Assembly (NCBI GenBank): GCA_031278575.1
Contig: JAITKD010000203.1
Coordinates: 1 to 18,419, forward strand
Origin: Spirochaetaceae bacterium
GTDB lineage: Bacteria; Spirochaetota; Spirochaetia; Treponematales; Breznakiellaceae
DNA length: 18,419 nucleotides
Direction: 5' to 3'
A program made the translations under genes and the position numbers. The notes under the pieces are model-generated. The model was not told the DNA's origin, did no database searches, and saw only the letters and a list, made by a program, of their open reading frames with translations. This document shows positions 7,389-14,572 of this stretch, piece after piece. How positions within the stretch are numbered: position 1 is the stretch's first letter; each line of letters starts with the position of its first letter.

Positions 7389-8165
7389 TTACACCCGCAA
7401 TTTTTTGCGGAGTCCCCGGGTATTGGGAAGTCCGGGATCCCGTCTCAGGGCTTCCCGGAATACGGCCTCCGCGCCCCGGAGTTCCCCCAGGCGGATCAGG
7501 GTTTCCGCCAGGGACCGCATCCACCGGGCCTCGTCCTTGGGGGAAAAGCCCAATTCCAGCAGGGCCTCTAGACACTCCGCATAGGTTTCAGGCGTTACCG
7601 AAGGTTTGAGTTTGAGCCGGATGATTTCTTTAAGAAAGGCTTCAACCTCCTCTATGAAATGACGAAAATAGGGCAGCCGCCGTTCTTCCCGGATCAGGGC
7701 GATCAACAGCATAACCGCCTCATAATAACAGCGCCGTTTTTCCAGTTCCTCCGCCAGAATAAAGGTACAGTCCATCCAGTCTTCCCGATCCAGGTGCTTT
7801 TCCATGGAAAAATCAAGTCCCCCCTGGGCCCGCCAAACCGCCAGGGCCTCCTCCTCTTCCAGGTGGAGGAGGTTAAAAAACACCAGCCTGGCCTGACTCC
7901 CGGGGTCGTCCTGCCGTTCCCGGAGGAACGCCCGATAATCAAAACGGTAGGTATTGATAAAACGGCCGTAGGCCCGGTCATATTCATAACGCCGCTCCCG
8001 GTCCGAGAGGACTTCGTAGGCGGTAAGGAGCTTCCGCATCTTTTCCGCCGCCGCGGCCCCGGCAATATCCGGATGCAGCCGTTTAGCCTGTTCCCGAAAG
8101 GCCTTTTTAATATCCTGGGGAGAGGCGTTTTGTGTTATACTCAAGAGACTGTAATAGTTATCCAT
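7389..8165 (-). CDS. J-domain co-chaperone-like protein with helical C-terminus
   Basis: Residues 2-66 form a J domain (DNYYSLLSIT..ASPQDIKKAFR) with the HPD tripeptide at 31-33, which stimulates DnaK-type Hsp70 ATPases. No Gly/Phe region or zinc-finger cysteines follow. The remaining 190 residues are helical and end in a TPR-like unit (LAETLIRLGELRGAEAVFREALRRDPG). It is therefore a class C J protein, not DnaJ itself. The frame stays open up to 8315, but that extension overlaps the upstream gene and has no J-domain homology, so the ATG at 8165 is chosen. Its ribosome site is poor (ACAGGT). The client is unknown; the adjacent map gene hints at a role near nascent proteins, which is inference. 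Confidence 0.85.
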   Translation of the reverse strand: MDNYYSLLSITQNASPQDIKKAFREQAKRLHPDIAGAAAAEKMRKLLTAYEVLSDRERRYEYDRAYGRFINTYRFDYRAFLRERQDDPGSQARLVFFNLLHLEEEEALAVWRAQGGLDFSMEKHLDREDWMDCTFILAEELEKRRCYYEAVMLLIALIREERRLPYFRHFIEEVEAFLKEIIRLKLKPSVTPETYAECLEALLELGFSPKDEARWMRSLAETLIRLGELRGAEAVFREALRRDPGLPNTRGLRKKLRV

Positions 8166-8251
8166 ACCTGTATAAACAATAGAGGGGTAAAAAGTCTCCC
8201 CGTTTTTGAAAAAACCCCGGAATACAAAAATTCCCCAAGCGCGGCAAACTG

Positions 8252-8659
8252 CTAGGCTCCTATCCGCTTCCCCAGAAATTCCGCCTGGACGGGGGAAAGA
8301 ATGATATCGCTCCAATTCACCAACATCCCCTCCTTTTCCATGGCCCGCATGAGGTTTGCCAGGGCTTTGGCGGTAAAGGGGGTGGTTTTTTTAAGGAAGG
8401 CGGCGCTTTTTTTCCCCCCCAGACTGCCGCCCGCCGCCAGTACCTTGGGGATCGCCTCGGGGAGTTTCCCCCCGAATAGAGATACCGCTTCGGCGGCAAC
8501 CGCGATATATTCATATCCCGGCAGCCTGAAGCCGTCTTCGGTCCAGGCATCCAGTACGTCCACCCGGTGCCCCATGGATTCCATGCCCTTGGCCAGGGCG
8601 GTTACATAATCGGGAACGGCCCTTCTTACCGCCGGGGCGCTTATAATTGCTATCCTCAT
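8252..8659 (-). CDS. Small flavodoxin-fold-like protein of unknown function
   Basis: A 135-residue protein that begins MRIAIISAPAVRRAVPDYVTALAKG with a beta-loop-helix typical of flavodoxin-like folds (residues 1-20), then MGHRVDVLDAW, a second strand, and YIAVAAEAVSLFGGKLP. The SAPAVRR loop is not the usual T/S-x-T-G-N-T phosphate loop, so FMN binding is uncertain. The second half (GGSLGGKKSAAFLKK) resembles the segment after the third strand in flavodoxin-like proteins. It lies 36 bases after the usp gene in the same direction, so it is probably in the atpD-usp transcript. No named family is assigned. Confidence 0.7.
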   Translation of the reverse strand: MRIAIISAPAVRRAVPDYVTALAKGMESMGHRVDVLDAWTEDGFRLPGYEYIAVAAEAVSLFGGKLPEAIPKVLAAGGSLGGKKSAAFLKKTTPFTAKALANLMRAMEKEGMLVNWSDIILSPVQAEFLGKRIGA

Positions 8660-8695
8660 ACCCTTGATCCTTACCCCCTTGACCGGAAATATCTT

Positions 8696-9181
8696 TTAAG
8701 CCTGTTTATACAGCTGATCGATAGACGGCTCCTTGACCAGAAGTACCGAACACTTGGCGTTTACCATGATTTCCCTATGGGCGTGGGAGATGATGTCCCG
8801 GGCGCTCCGGTCCCTTTCCCATCCTCCCAATACGATGAGATCCGCTTTTTTTTCATCCGCCACCCCGAGGATCTCCGTATACACCGCGCCCCGGCGCATT
8901 TCCCGCTCGATCCGTACCCCCTTTGCCCGGGCCAGTTCCTCCACAAAAGAAAGGTACCGGTCCCCGTTTGCCTCAAGGCTCTTTTCGTAGTCCAGGCTTT
9001 CTTCCTGAATAAAAATTTTACTCAGGGTGAGCTGGCGGATGGTAGCGGTATCCACCACATAGGCCGCGGAGAGGCGGCAACGGTAAAGTTTTGCCATCAC
9101 TATGGCATACTTAGCGGCCAATATGGAAGCGTCGGATCCCGAGATCGCCACCACAATGTTGGAGAAAAGCGGCTTAATCAT
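8696..9181 (-). CDS. Universal stress protein (UspA) family protein
   Basis: A 161-residue single UspA domain: an N-terminal strand NIVVAISGSDASILAAKYAIVMAK, then a helical middle (60-88), a strand IEREMRRG, and the core ADLIVLGGWERD at 113-124. ATP-binding members carry a G-x2-G-x9-G-(S/T) loop after this last strand. Here the sequence reads GGWERDRSARDIIS and the pattern is not recognisable, so the protein may not bind ATP in the usual way. It ends in CSVLLVKEP. The ATG overlaps the atpD stop by four bases (ATGA), showing translational coupling with a V-ATPase subunit. Function is not known. Confidence 0.85.
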   Translation of the reverse strand: MIKPLFSNIVVAISGSDASILAAKYAIVMAKLYRCRLSAAYVVDTATIRQLTLSKIFIQEESLDYEKSLEANGDRYLSFVEELARAKGVRIEREMRRGAVYTEILGVADEKKADLIVLGGWERDRSARDIISHAHREIMVNAKCSVLLVKEPSIDQLYKQA

Positions 9182-9822
9182 TCTTTACCCCTAAAGGTTG
9201 CACTGGCAACTCCTTTCTTTTTTAACAATTTACTCGTGAAGAAGGCGTCCCGGTCCCGCTCCTCAAGGGCCGATTCAATGTAAAATTTGGTGTCCCTGGC
9301 GGTGGGGATCACCATTTTTTCAAGGGCGTTCACCCTCCGCTGGGTTTTACGAACCTCCCGGGCAAGCCGCCAGGTAATGGTTCTAACCGCCGCCAGCTCG
9401 GTGAGGATCTTCAATAACTCAAAGAATTCTAACACGGTTTCGTCACATTCCGCAAATGAATTTGCGGGAGAATATTTTAATTTTGCCTGGGGAAGGCGGA
9501 CTTCAAGGCCGGGGAGGTTCATCCCCGCCGCGAGGATCCGTTTTTCCCGCAGTTCAAACCGGTAGCGGATATTCCGGGAAAGCCGGTCCGCCCGTTCCCT
9601 CCCCACCACGATGAGCATCCGTTTCAGGGCGGGATAGGCGGTCGCCACCCGGGCATCCAGATCCCGTTCCAGGAGTTTTACCTGCTCCACCTTTTGCATA
9701 AGCTCCATGACGAGGATCTCCCGCTTCTGCTCCAGAAGGTCATACCCTTCCTCGGCGGTGGCGAGCCGTTCCTTAACGCGGAGAAGATTGCTTTTTGTGG
9801 GGGCTATCTGTTCCCGGGCCAA
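9178..9822 (-). CDS. atpD: V/A-type ATP synthase subunit D (central stalk)
   Basis: This is the central-stalk rotor subunit of archaeal/V-type ATPases, which spirochaetes use. The N-terminus APTKSNLLRVKERLATAEEG and DLLEQKREILVMEL (residues 7-40) is the family hallmark. A long coiled coil follows, and the C-terminus holds RRVNALEKMVIP (about 173-184) and ALEERDRDAFF. The length of 214 residues is normal. The start is a TTG at 9822 with GGAG eight bases upstream; it places the family N-terminus (MAxxxxAPTKSNLL) correctly, and no better in-frame start exists before an upstream TAA. No other ATPase subunit genes are next to it. Upstream is the divergent phoH operon and downstream is usp. The name is not the F-type beta subunit, which shares the symbol. 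Confidence 0.92.
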   Translation of the reverse strand: MAREQIAPTKSNLLRVKERLATAEEGYDLLEQKREILVMELMQKVEQVKLLERDLDARVATAYPALKRMLIVVGRERADRLSRNIRYRFELREKRILAAGMNLPGLEVRLPQAKLKYSPANSFAECDETVLEFFELLKILTELAAVRTITWRLAREVRKTQRRVNALEKMVIPTARDTKFYIESALEERDRDAFFTSKLLKKKGVASATFRGKE

Positions 9823-9843
9823 TTTCTTTTCTCCATGATTTAC

Positions 9844-9872
9844 AATTTACACTATCGAAGGGATTTTAACAA
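9844..9872 (-). promoter_or_regulatory. Sigma-70-like promoter of atpD-usp
   Basis: On the minus strand TTGTTA (9872-9867) is followed by a 17-base spacer and TAAATT (9849-9844). Transcription would start about 15-20 bases before the TTG start codon. Spacing is ideal and the hexamers are moderate matches. Confidence 0.45.
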
Positions 9873-9975
9873 TACGCGGCGGTAATTTAGCCGGGATGGG
9901 GGGTAACAATATGGGGGGCAAAACGTTAAATGGTAAACCCCGGTTCCGGAACTAACAAGACCGGTTTCGGGGTGG

Positions 9976-10003
9976 TTTTTCAAACCAACCGGGTTTTGAA
10001 AAA
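9976..10003. repeat. Inverted repeat upstream of the phoH promoter
   Basis: TTTTTCAAA (9976-9984) and TTTGAAAAA (9995-10003) form a 9-bp stem around a ten-base loop. The right side includes CCGGGTTTTGAAAAAG (9989-10004), identical to 6472-6487. Its presence argues that this stretch is intergenic rather than the start of phoH. Confidence 0.6.
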
Positions 10004-10019
10004 GGATCGCCGGCATCTA

Positions 10020-10048
10020 TTGACTTCCCCTCCGGGGAAGATTACACT
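10020..10048 (+). promoter_or_regulatory. Sigma-70-like promoter of the phoH operon
   Basis: TTGACT (10020-10025), a 17-base spacer, and TACACT (10043-10048) make a strong match to the vegetative promoter consensus. Initiation near 10055 leaves a leader of about a dozen bases with AGAGG before the TTG at 10068. Confidence 0.6.
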
Positions 10049-10067
10049 TCCTCCTATAGAGGTATAT

Positions 10068-11123
10068 TTGGAGGATAGTATTACCATCGTTCTGGACAGT
10101 CGGGAGGTTCTGTCCGGGGTATGCGGCGCCAATGACGGGAACCTGCGGGTTATCGAAGGGTCCCTGGGGGGACGTATCGCCGCCAGGGGAAATGAGATCC
10201 GGCTGGAAGGGGTTGATGAAGCGGGAGTTCGGCGTTTCAGAACGATGATGGATAGTCTTATAGCCGCGGTTCGGGAGGGAGAAAGTCCTTCACCGGAATA
10301 CGTCCAGGCCCTGGCCGGGGTGATCCCCCGGCCGGAAGCCGGGGCGGGGGGGGAACGGTTTACCCCCCCGGCGGGCGAAGCGCCCCAGGAAAACCCGGAA
10401 CCCGAGGGCGCCGCACCCGCCGGCCTCCCCCTCAAGACCGGCCCGGAACTTATGCGGGAAACCCTCATCCAAATTCCCCACGGGTTTACCCGGGTGTTTC
10501 CCCGGACCATGAATCAGGCCTGGTATATCCTGGGTATGCGATCCCGGGATATAAGTTTTTGTGTGGGCCCCGCGGGTACGGGAAAGACCTATCTTGCCAT
10601 CGCCGAAGCCCTGCGGCTGGTATTGTCAAAAAAAATACGCAAGCTGGTATTGACCCGCCCGGTGGTAGAAGCCGGGGAAAGCCTCGGTTTTTTGCCCGGG
10701 GACCTTACCCAAAAGATCAACCCCTACCTGCGGCCCCTCTATGACGCCATGGAATCCCTTATACCCTACGAAACCATCCGCCGGATGGAGGAAACCCGGT
10801 CCATAGAAATCGCCCCCCTGGCCTATATGCGGGGGAGGAGCCTCAACGACAGCGTGATTATCCTGGATGAGGCCCAAAACACCACCAAAGAACAGATGAA
10901 GATGTTCCTTACCCGGATCGGACAGGGCGCCCGGGCGATAATTACCGGGGATATCACCCAGATAGATCTCCCCAAACGGATCGATTCCGGGCTTTTACAC
11001 GCCCTTTCTATTTTATCCGGTATGGAGGGGATCCATATTGCCTATCTTAACACCGCCGATGTGGTCCGGAACCCCCTGATTAAGAAGATTATACAAGCGT
11101 ATGATAATGAAAAAAAATACTGA
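10068..11123 (+). CDS. PhoH-family P-loop ATPase
   Basis: A cytoplasmic PhoH/PhoL-like ATPase, a family linked to RNA metabolism and often beside ybeY. Counted from TTG 10068, the N-terminal KH-like part (about 12-70) shows NLRVIEGSLGGRIAARGNEI. A Pro/Gly/Glu-rich linker follows (about 75-125). The ATPase core has GPAGTGKT (167-174), VLTRPVVEAGE, and the Walker B ILDEAQNTT (265-273) with ITGDITQIDLP. The frame is open to an ATG at 9930. The TTG is preferred because a promoter (10020-10048) and a repeat lie inside that extension, AGAGG sits five bases before the TTG, and 351 residues fits the family. The gene overlaps the next by 23 bases. Confidence 0.9.
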   Translation: MEDSITIVLDSREVLSGVCGANDGNLRVIEGSLGGRIAARGNEIRLEGVDEAGVRRFRTMMDSLIAAVREGESPSPEYVQALAGVIPRPEAGAGGERFTPPAGEAPQENPEPEGAAPAGLPLKTGPELMRETLIQIPHGFTRVFPRTMNQAWYILGMRSRDISFCVGPAGTGKTYLAIAEALRLVLSKKIRKLVLTRPVVEAGESLGFLPGDLTQKINPYLRPLYDAMESLIPYETIRRMEETRSIEIAPLAYMRGRSLNDSVIILDEAQNTTKEQMKMFLTRIGQGARAIITGDITQIDLPKRIDSGLLHALSILSGMEGIHIAYLNTADVVRNPLIKKIIQAYDNEKKY

Positions 11124-13341
11124 AGACCTGGGCGGCAGCGCCTTTTTTAAAGCCCTAAAACCTCACCGGTTCAGGCGCGGCCCCGCCCTTGCCACGGTTG
11201 TCGCCTTTGCCGTTTCCGCGCTGGTGGTAACCGGCCTTATGGGGAGTGACGGAGGGATCCACCGGAACCTGCGGGAGTTTGAGGCGGGCAAGGTGGCTGA
11301 ACGGGATGTAACCGCGGAAATGTCCGTTTCTTTTATTGACGAGGAGGCCACCGAACTCAGGCTGGCGGCCCTGGAACGGCTGGTTCCGGCGGTATTTAAA
11401 TACGACCACGCCGCGGGCGAGGAGATGCGGACCACCTACAATGGGTTTATCAACCTGGTGGAAGATCTTTTTGAAAAAGCCACTTCCCTGGAAACCTATC
11501 AATTTGCCGTTCACGCGAAATTTCCCGGGACCTTTTCCAATGAGACCCTGACCGTTTTGTTTAACGCCTCCGGCCGGGATGATTTCGGCATATACGGGTT
11601 ATCCGTCCTGGAACACCTGATCGCAATGGGCATCTTTGCCCTGCCCGCGGCGGGACTGGAACTGTACAACCCCGATATGGTGGAGCTGCTCCATAATTCC
11701 GGCTCCAGGACCGAGCGGGAAAAGATCCCCGTGGATCAGATCCTCACCAAACCTAACGTCCGGGAAGAAGTGGGCCGCTTCGTTTCCGGGGGGGATTACC
11801 CCGCCGCTTACGGCGCCGTCGCGTCGGAGCTTCTTTATCCTTTTATCAGGGAAAACGTCTTTTTTTCATGGGAAGATACGGAACGGCGGCTGGCGGAAGT
11901 CAGGGTAAATCTTAATCCGGTAAAAAAAGAGATCCAGCGGGGGGAACAAATCATACGAAAGGGGTTTATCATAACCCCCGAGGATATGGTTAAGCTCCAG
12001 GCCCTCAAGGTGTCCCTTCCCGGCAGGGATCCCCGAATTATCATCGGAAACATCCTGCTCCTCCTTTTGATTTACGGCTTATTTGTTTTTTTAGGGGGCC
12101 GCCGTACCATCGGCAGGATATTAGCCCCCCGGGAAGTATATTTTTTATCCGCCCTGGTGTTACTGTATTTTATCGGCGTTACCCTGGCAAGGGACATCAA
12201 CTTTAGTATCCGGGATTTTCCCATGGCTATTGTGATTCCCACCGCCCTGGTGGTGATGCTGCCGTCCATATTGCTTGGTTTCCGGATGGCCGTTGCTTTG
12301 GCGGTGGCCCTGCCCCTGGGGGCGTTTTTTATCGGGGCTTTCGACAGTTTTTCATACATCTTCGCCCTTACCTCCGGGGTGGTGGCCTCCTATGTCCTTC
12401 ACGGGGCGGAACGGCGGATGGATCTGGTGAAGGCGGGGTTTGTGATAGCCATCGCCCATAGCATCGCGGCGGTGGTGATCCTCCTCCTTCAAAAGAGCCC
12501 CCCGGCGGAATATCCGATCATTTTATTCCTCGCGGCCTTTAACGGCATCGGTTCGGGGATGTTGGTTTTAGGGTTCCTCCCCCCCCTGGAGCACGTCCTT
12601 AACGCGGTAACGGTTTTCAGGCTGATAGAACTTTCGGACCTTAATTCCCCGATCCTGAAACGGCTTTTTACCGTCGCCCCCGGCACCTACAGCCATTCGG
12701 TGATGGTGGCGAACCTGGCGGAATCGGCCTGTCAGGAAATCGGGGCCAACGCCCTGCTTGCCCGGGTGGGCGCCTATTACCACGACATCGGAAAGATGGA
12801 GCAGCCCGACTATTTTGTGGAAAACCAGACCGCCTACAATAAACACGCCGATATCGCCCCCCGGCTTTCGGCCACGGTGATCCGCAGCCATGTAAAGCTG
12901 GGGCTGGAAAAGGCCCGGAGCCTCGGCCTGCCCCAGGAAGTAATGGATATCATCGCCGAACACCACGGTAACTCGGTGATAAGCTGGTTTTACCACGAAG
13001 CCCTCAAGCGGGAATCCCAGGTTAATATGGAAGATTTTACCTACCCGGGAAGGCCCCCCCGTTCCCGGGAATCGGCGGTGGTGATGCTGGCCGACGTAAC
13101 CGAAGCCGCGGTAAGAACCCTTAAAAAACCCAACGCGTCCAAACTGGAAAAATTCATCCAGGAACTGATCATGGCCAAGGTGGAACACGGACAACTTACG
13201 GAATCGGAACTAACCTTCCGGGATCTGGAAACCATCAAAAACGCCTTTGTCCGGGTCCTGGCGGGGTATTATCACTCCCGGATCGAATATCCCAAGTTTT
13301 CTCCCAAGGAAATTCCGGTTCCCGGCGGGGGGGGGGCATGA
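11101..13341 (+). CDS. 7TM-HD membrane phosphodiesterase (PgpH-like, probable c-di-AMP hydrolase)
   Basis: A 746-residue inner-membrane protein with the PgpH architecture. TM1 is at about 29-48. A large exported 7TMR-HDED domain spans about 49-305 (with RGEQIIRKGFIITPED at 280-295). A cluster of further membrane helices spans about 312-505, and a cytoplasmic HD domain follows from 515. The metal ligands are visible: H532 (YSHSVM), H561-D562 (YYHDIGK), H597 (RSHVKLG), H621-H622 (EHHG) and D665 (LADVTEA). Characterised PgpH proteins cleave cyclic di-AMP; the activity here is inferred from that family. The ATG at 11101 overlaps phoH, and an ATG at 11107 is an alternative. It sits between phoH and ybeY, a conserved order. 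Confidence 0.92.
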   Translation: MIMKKNTEDLGGSAFFKALKPHRFRRGPALATVVAFAVSALVVTGLMGSDGGIHRNLREFEAGKVAERDVTAEMSVSFIDEEATELRLAALERLVPAVFKYDHAAGEEMRTTYNGFINLVEDLFEKATSLETYQFAVHAKFPGTFSNETLTVLFNASGRDDFGIYGLSVLEHLIAMGIFALPAAGLELYNPDMVELLHNSGSRTEREKIPVDQILTKPNVREEVGRFVSGGDYPAAYGAVASELLYPFIRENVFFSWEDTERRLAEVRVNLNPVKKEIQRGEQIIRKGFIITPEDMVKLQALKVSLPGRDPRIIIGNILLLLLIYGLFVFLGGRRTIGRILAPREVYFLSALVLLYFIGVTLARDINFSIRDFPMAIVIPTALVVMLPSILLGFRMAVALAVALPLGAFFIGAFDSFSYIFALTSGVVASYVLHGAERRMDLVKAGFVIAIAHSIAAVVILLLQKSPPAEYPIILFLAAFNGIGSGMLVLGFLPPLEHVLNAVTVFRLIELSDLNSPILKRLFTVAPGTYSHSVMVANLAESACQEIGANALLARVGAYYHDIGKMEQPDYFVENQTAYNKHADIAPRLSATVIRSHVKLGLEKARSLGLPQEVMDIIAEHHGNSVISWFYHEALKRESQVNMEDFTYPGRPPRSRESAVVMLADVTEAAVRTLKKPNASKLEKFIQELIMAKVEHGQLTESELTFRDLETIKNAFVRVLAGYYHSRIEYPKFSPKEIPVPGGGGA

Positions 13342-13793
13342 ACCGGGTCGCGGTACGCGCCGAGGAGGTCCCCCTCCCTTCCTGGGAAACCCGCCTCCGC
13401 GATTATTCCCTGCGGATATTGGAGCGTTTGCGCCGGGACGGCTGGGATCTTTCGGTTCTGCTCTGTAACAACGCCTATATCCGGTCCCTAAACGCCCGTT
13501 TTAGAAACCGGGATGAAGCCACCGACGTCCTCTCCTTTCCCCTGGGGGCATCCGACGATCATGCCGGAGAACGCCGGTATCTGCCCGGGGACATCGTCAT
13601 ATCCCTGGAATCCCTCGCGGAAAATTCAGGATATTTTCACGTTTCTCAGGATGAAGAGTTACGCCGCCTCCTCATTCATGGTATCCTTCATCTGGACGGA
13701 TATGATCATGATACCAATGAGGGGACCGAACCGATGCTTCAATTACAGGAACGCCTCCTGGCGGAATTAGCCGGGGAGTATATTCTTTTATGA
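13338..13793 (+). CDS. ybeY: Endoribonuclease YbeY (rRNA maturation factor)
   Basis: A single-domain metallo-RNase that acts in 16S rRNA 3'-end maturation and ribosome quality control. The zinc motif HGILHLDGYDHD gives ligands H114, H118 and H124. The preceding conserved part reads RNRDEATDVLSFPLG (57-70) and GDIVISLE (84-91). The length of 151 residues is typical. The start ATG overlaps the stop of the HD gene (ATGA), and its own stop overlaps the corC-like start in the same way, so the run is translationally coupled. Confidence 0.95.
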   Translation: MNRVAVRAEEVPLPSWETRLRDYSLRILERLRRDGWDLSVLLCNNAYIRSLNARFRNRDEATDVLSFPLGASDDHAGERRYLPGDIVISLESLAENSGYFHVSQDEELRRLLIHGILHLDGYDHDTNEGTEPMLQLQERLLAELAGEYILL

Positions 13794-14572
13794 GTCCGGG
13801 GATATTTATGAAACTCTTTAGAAAAAACGATACCCGGATAGATCCTAAAATCTACCAAACCCTGGAATCGGATCAACAGGACATGATCCGGGGGGTGATG
13901 GAATTACGGGATACCACGGTTAAAGAAATTATGGTTCCCCGGATAGATACGGTATTTCTTTCGATAGACGCCGGGGCGGAGGAGCTATTACAGCGGATCG
14001 CCGACAGCGAACATTCCCGTTTTCCGGTTTACAAGGAAACCATCGACAATGTGGTGGGGATCCTCTATGTCAAGGATGTGCTGAAAAGCCTGGTCCACGA
14101 CGGTTCCGTTACCATCCGGAACCTCCTGCGGAAACCCTTTTTTGTGCCCGAATCAAAACACATCGGGGATCTCCTCCGGGAATTGCGGCGCCGCCGGGTT
14201 CATATCGCGGTGGTGGTGGATGAATACGGGGGCGTGTCGGGGATCATCTGCATGGAAAACATCATTGAGGAGATAGTCGGGGATATTCAGGATGAATTCG
14301 ACAACGAGACCGAGGATGTGCTTAAATTGGGAGAGGGGGTTTACCTCTGCGACGCCCGGGTTAATCTGGAAGACCTGACCAAGGAAATCGGGGTGGACCT
14401 GCCGGTGGAAGATTTTGATACCCTGGGGGGGTTTGTTTTCGACCTTTTTGGCAAAATTCCGGTAAAATATGAAAAGGCCGAACACGGAGGGTATGAATTT
14501 ATTATTCAGGACATGGAAGGCCATAAGATCAATACGGTAAAAATAGTCCAGAAAAAGGAGTCTCCCCCATGA
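13790..14572 (+). CDS. CBS-pair / CorC-HlyC domain protein (TlyC-like)
   Basis: A 260-residue protein with no membrane helices. Two CBS domains cover about 47-105 (VKEIMVPRIDTVFLS, FPVYKETIDNVVGILYVKD) and 112-168 (FVPESKHIGDLLRELRRRRVHIAVVVDEYGGVSG in overlapping form). A CorC_HlyC transporter-associated domain follows at about 180-255. Such proteins are annotated as TlyC 'haemolysin' or CorC; links to magnesium/cobalt efflux and ribosome-associated roles have been proposed, and the haemolysin label is unreliable. The soluble form, lacking the DUF21 membrane part, matches CorC. ATG 13790 overlaps the ybeY stop; an ATG at 13808 is also possible. Confidence 0.9.
   Translation: MSPGIFMKLFRKNDTRIDPKIYQTLESDQQDMIRGVMELRDTTVKEIMVPRIDTVFLSIDAGAEELLQRIADSEHSRFPVYKETIDNVVGILYVKDVLKSLVHDGSVTIRNLLRKPFFVPESKHIGDLLRELRRRRVHIAVVVDEYGGVSGIICMENIIEEIVGDIQDEFDNETEDVLKLGEGVYLCDARVNLEDLTKEIGVDLPVEDFDTLGGFVFDLFGKIPVKYEKAEHGGYEFIIQDMEGHKINTVKIVQKKESPP

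Noticed and set aside
8166..8315. 50-residue N-terminal extension of the J-domain protein
   Set aside because: It overlaps the upstream gene (stop at 8252), lacks J-domain similarity and has no ribosome site; the ATG at 8165 begins exactly at the J domain.
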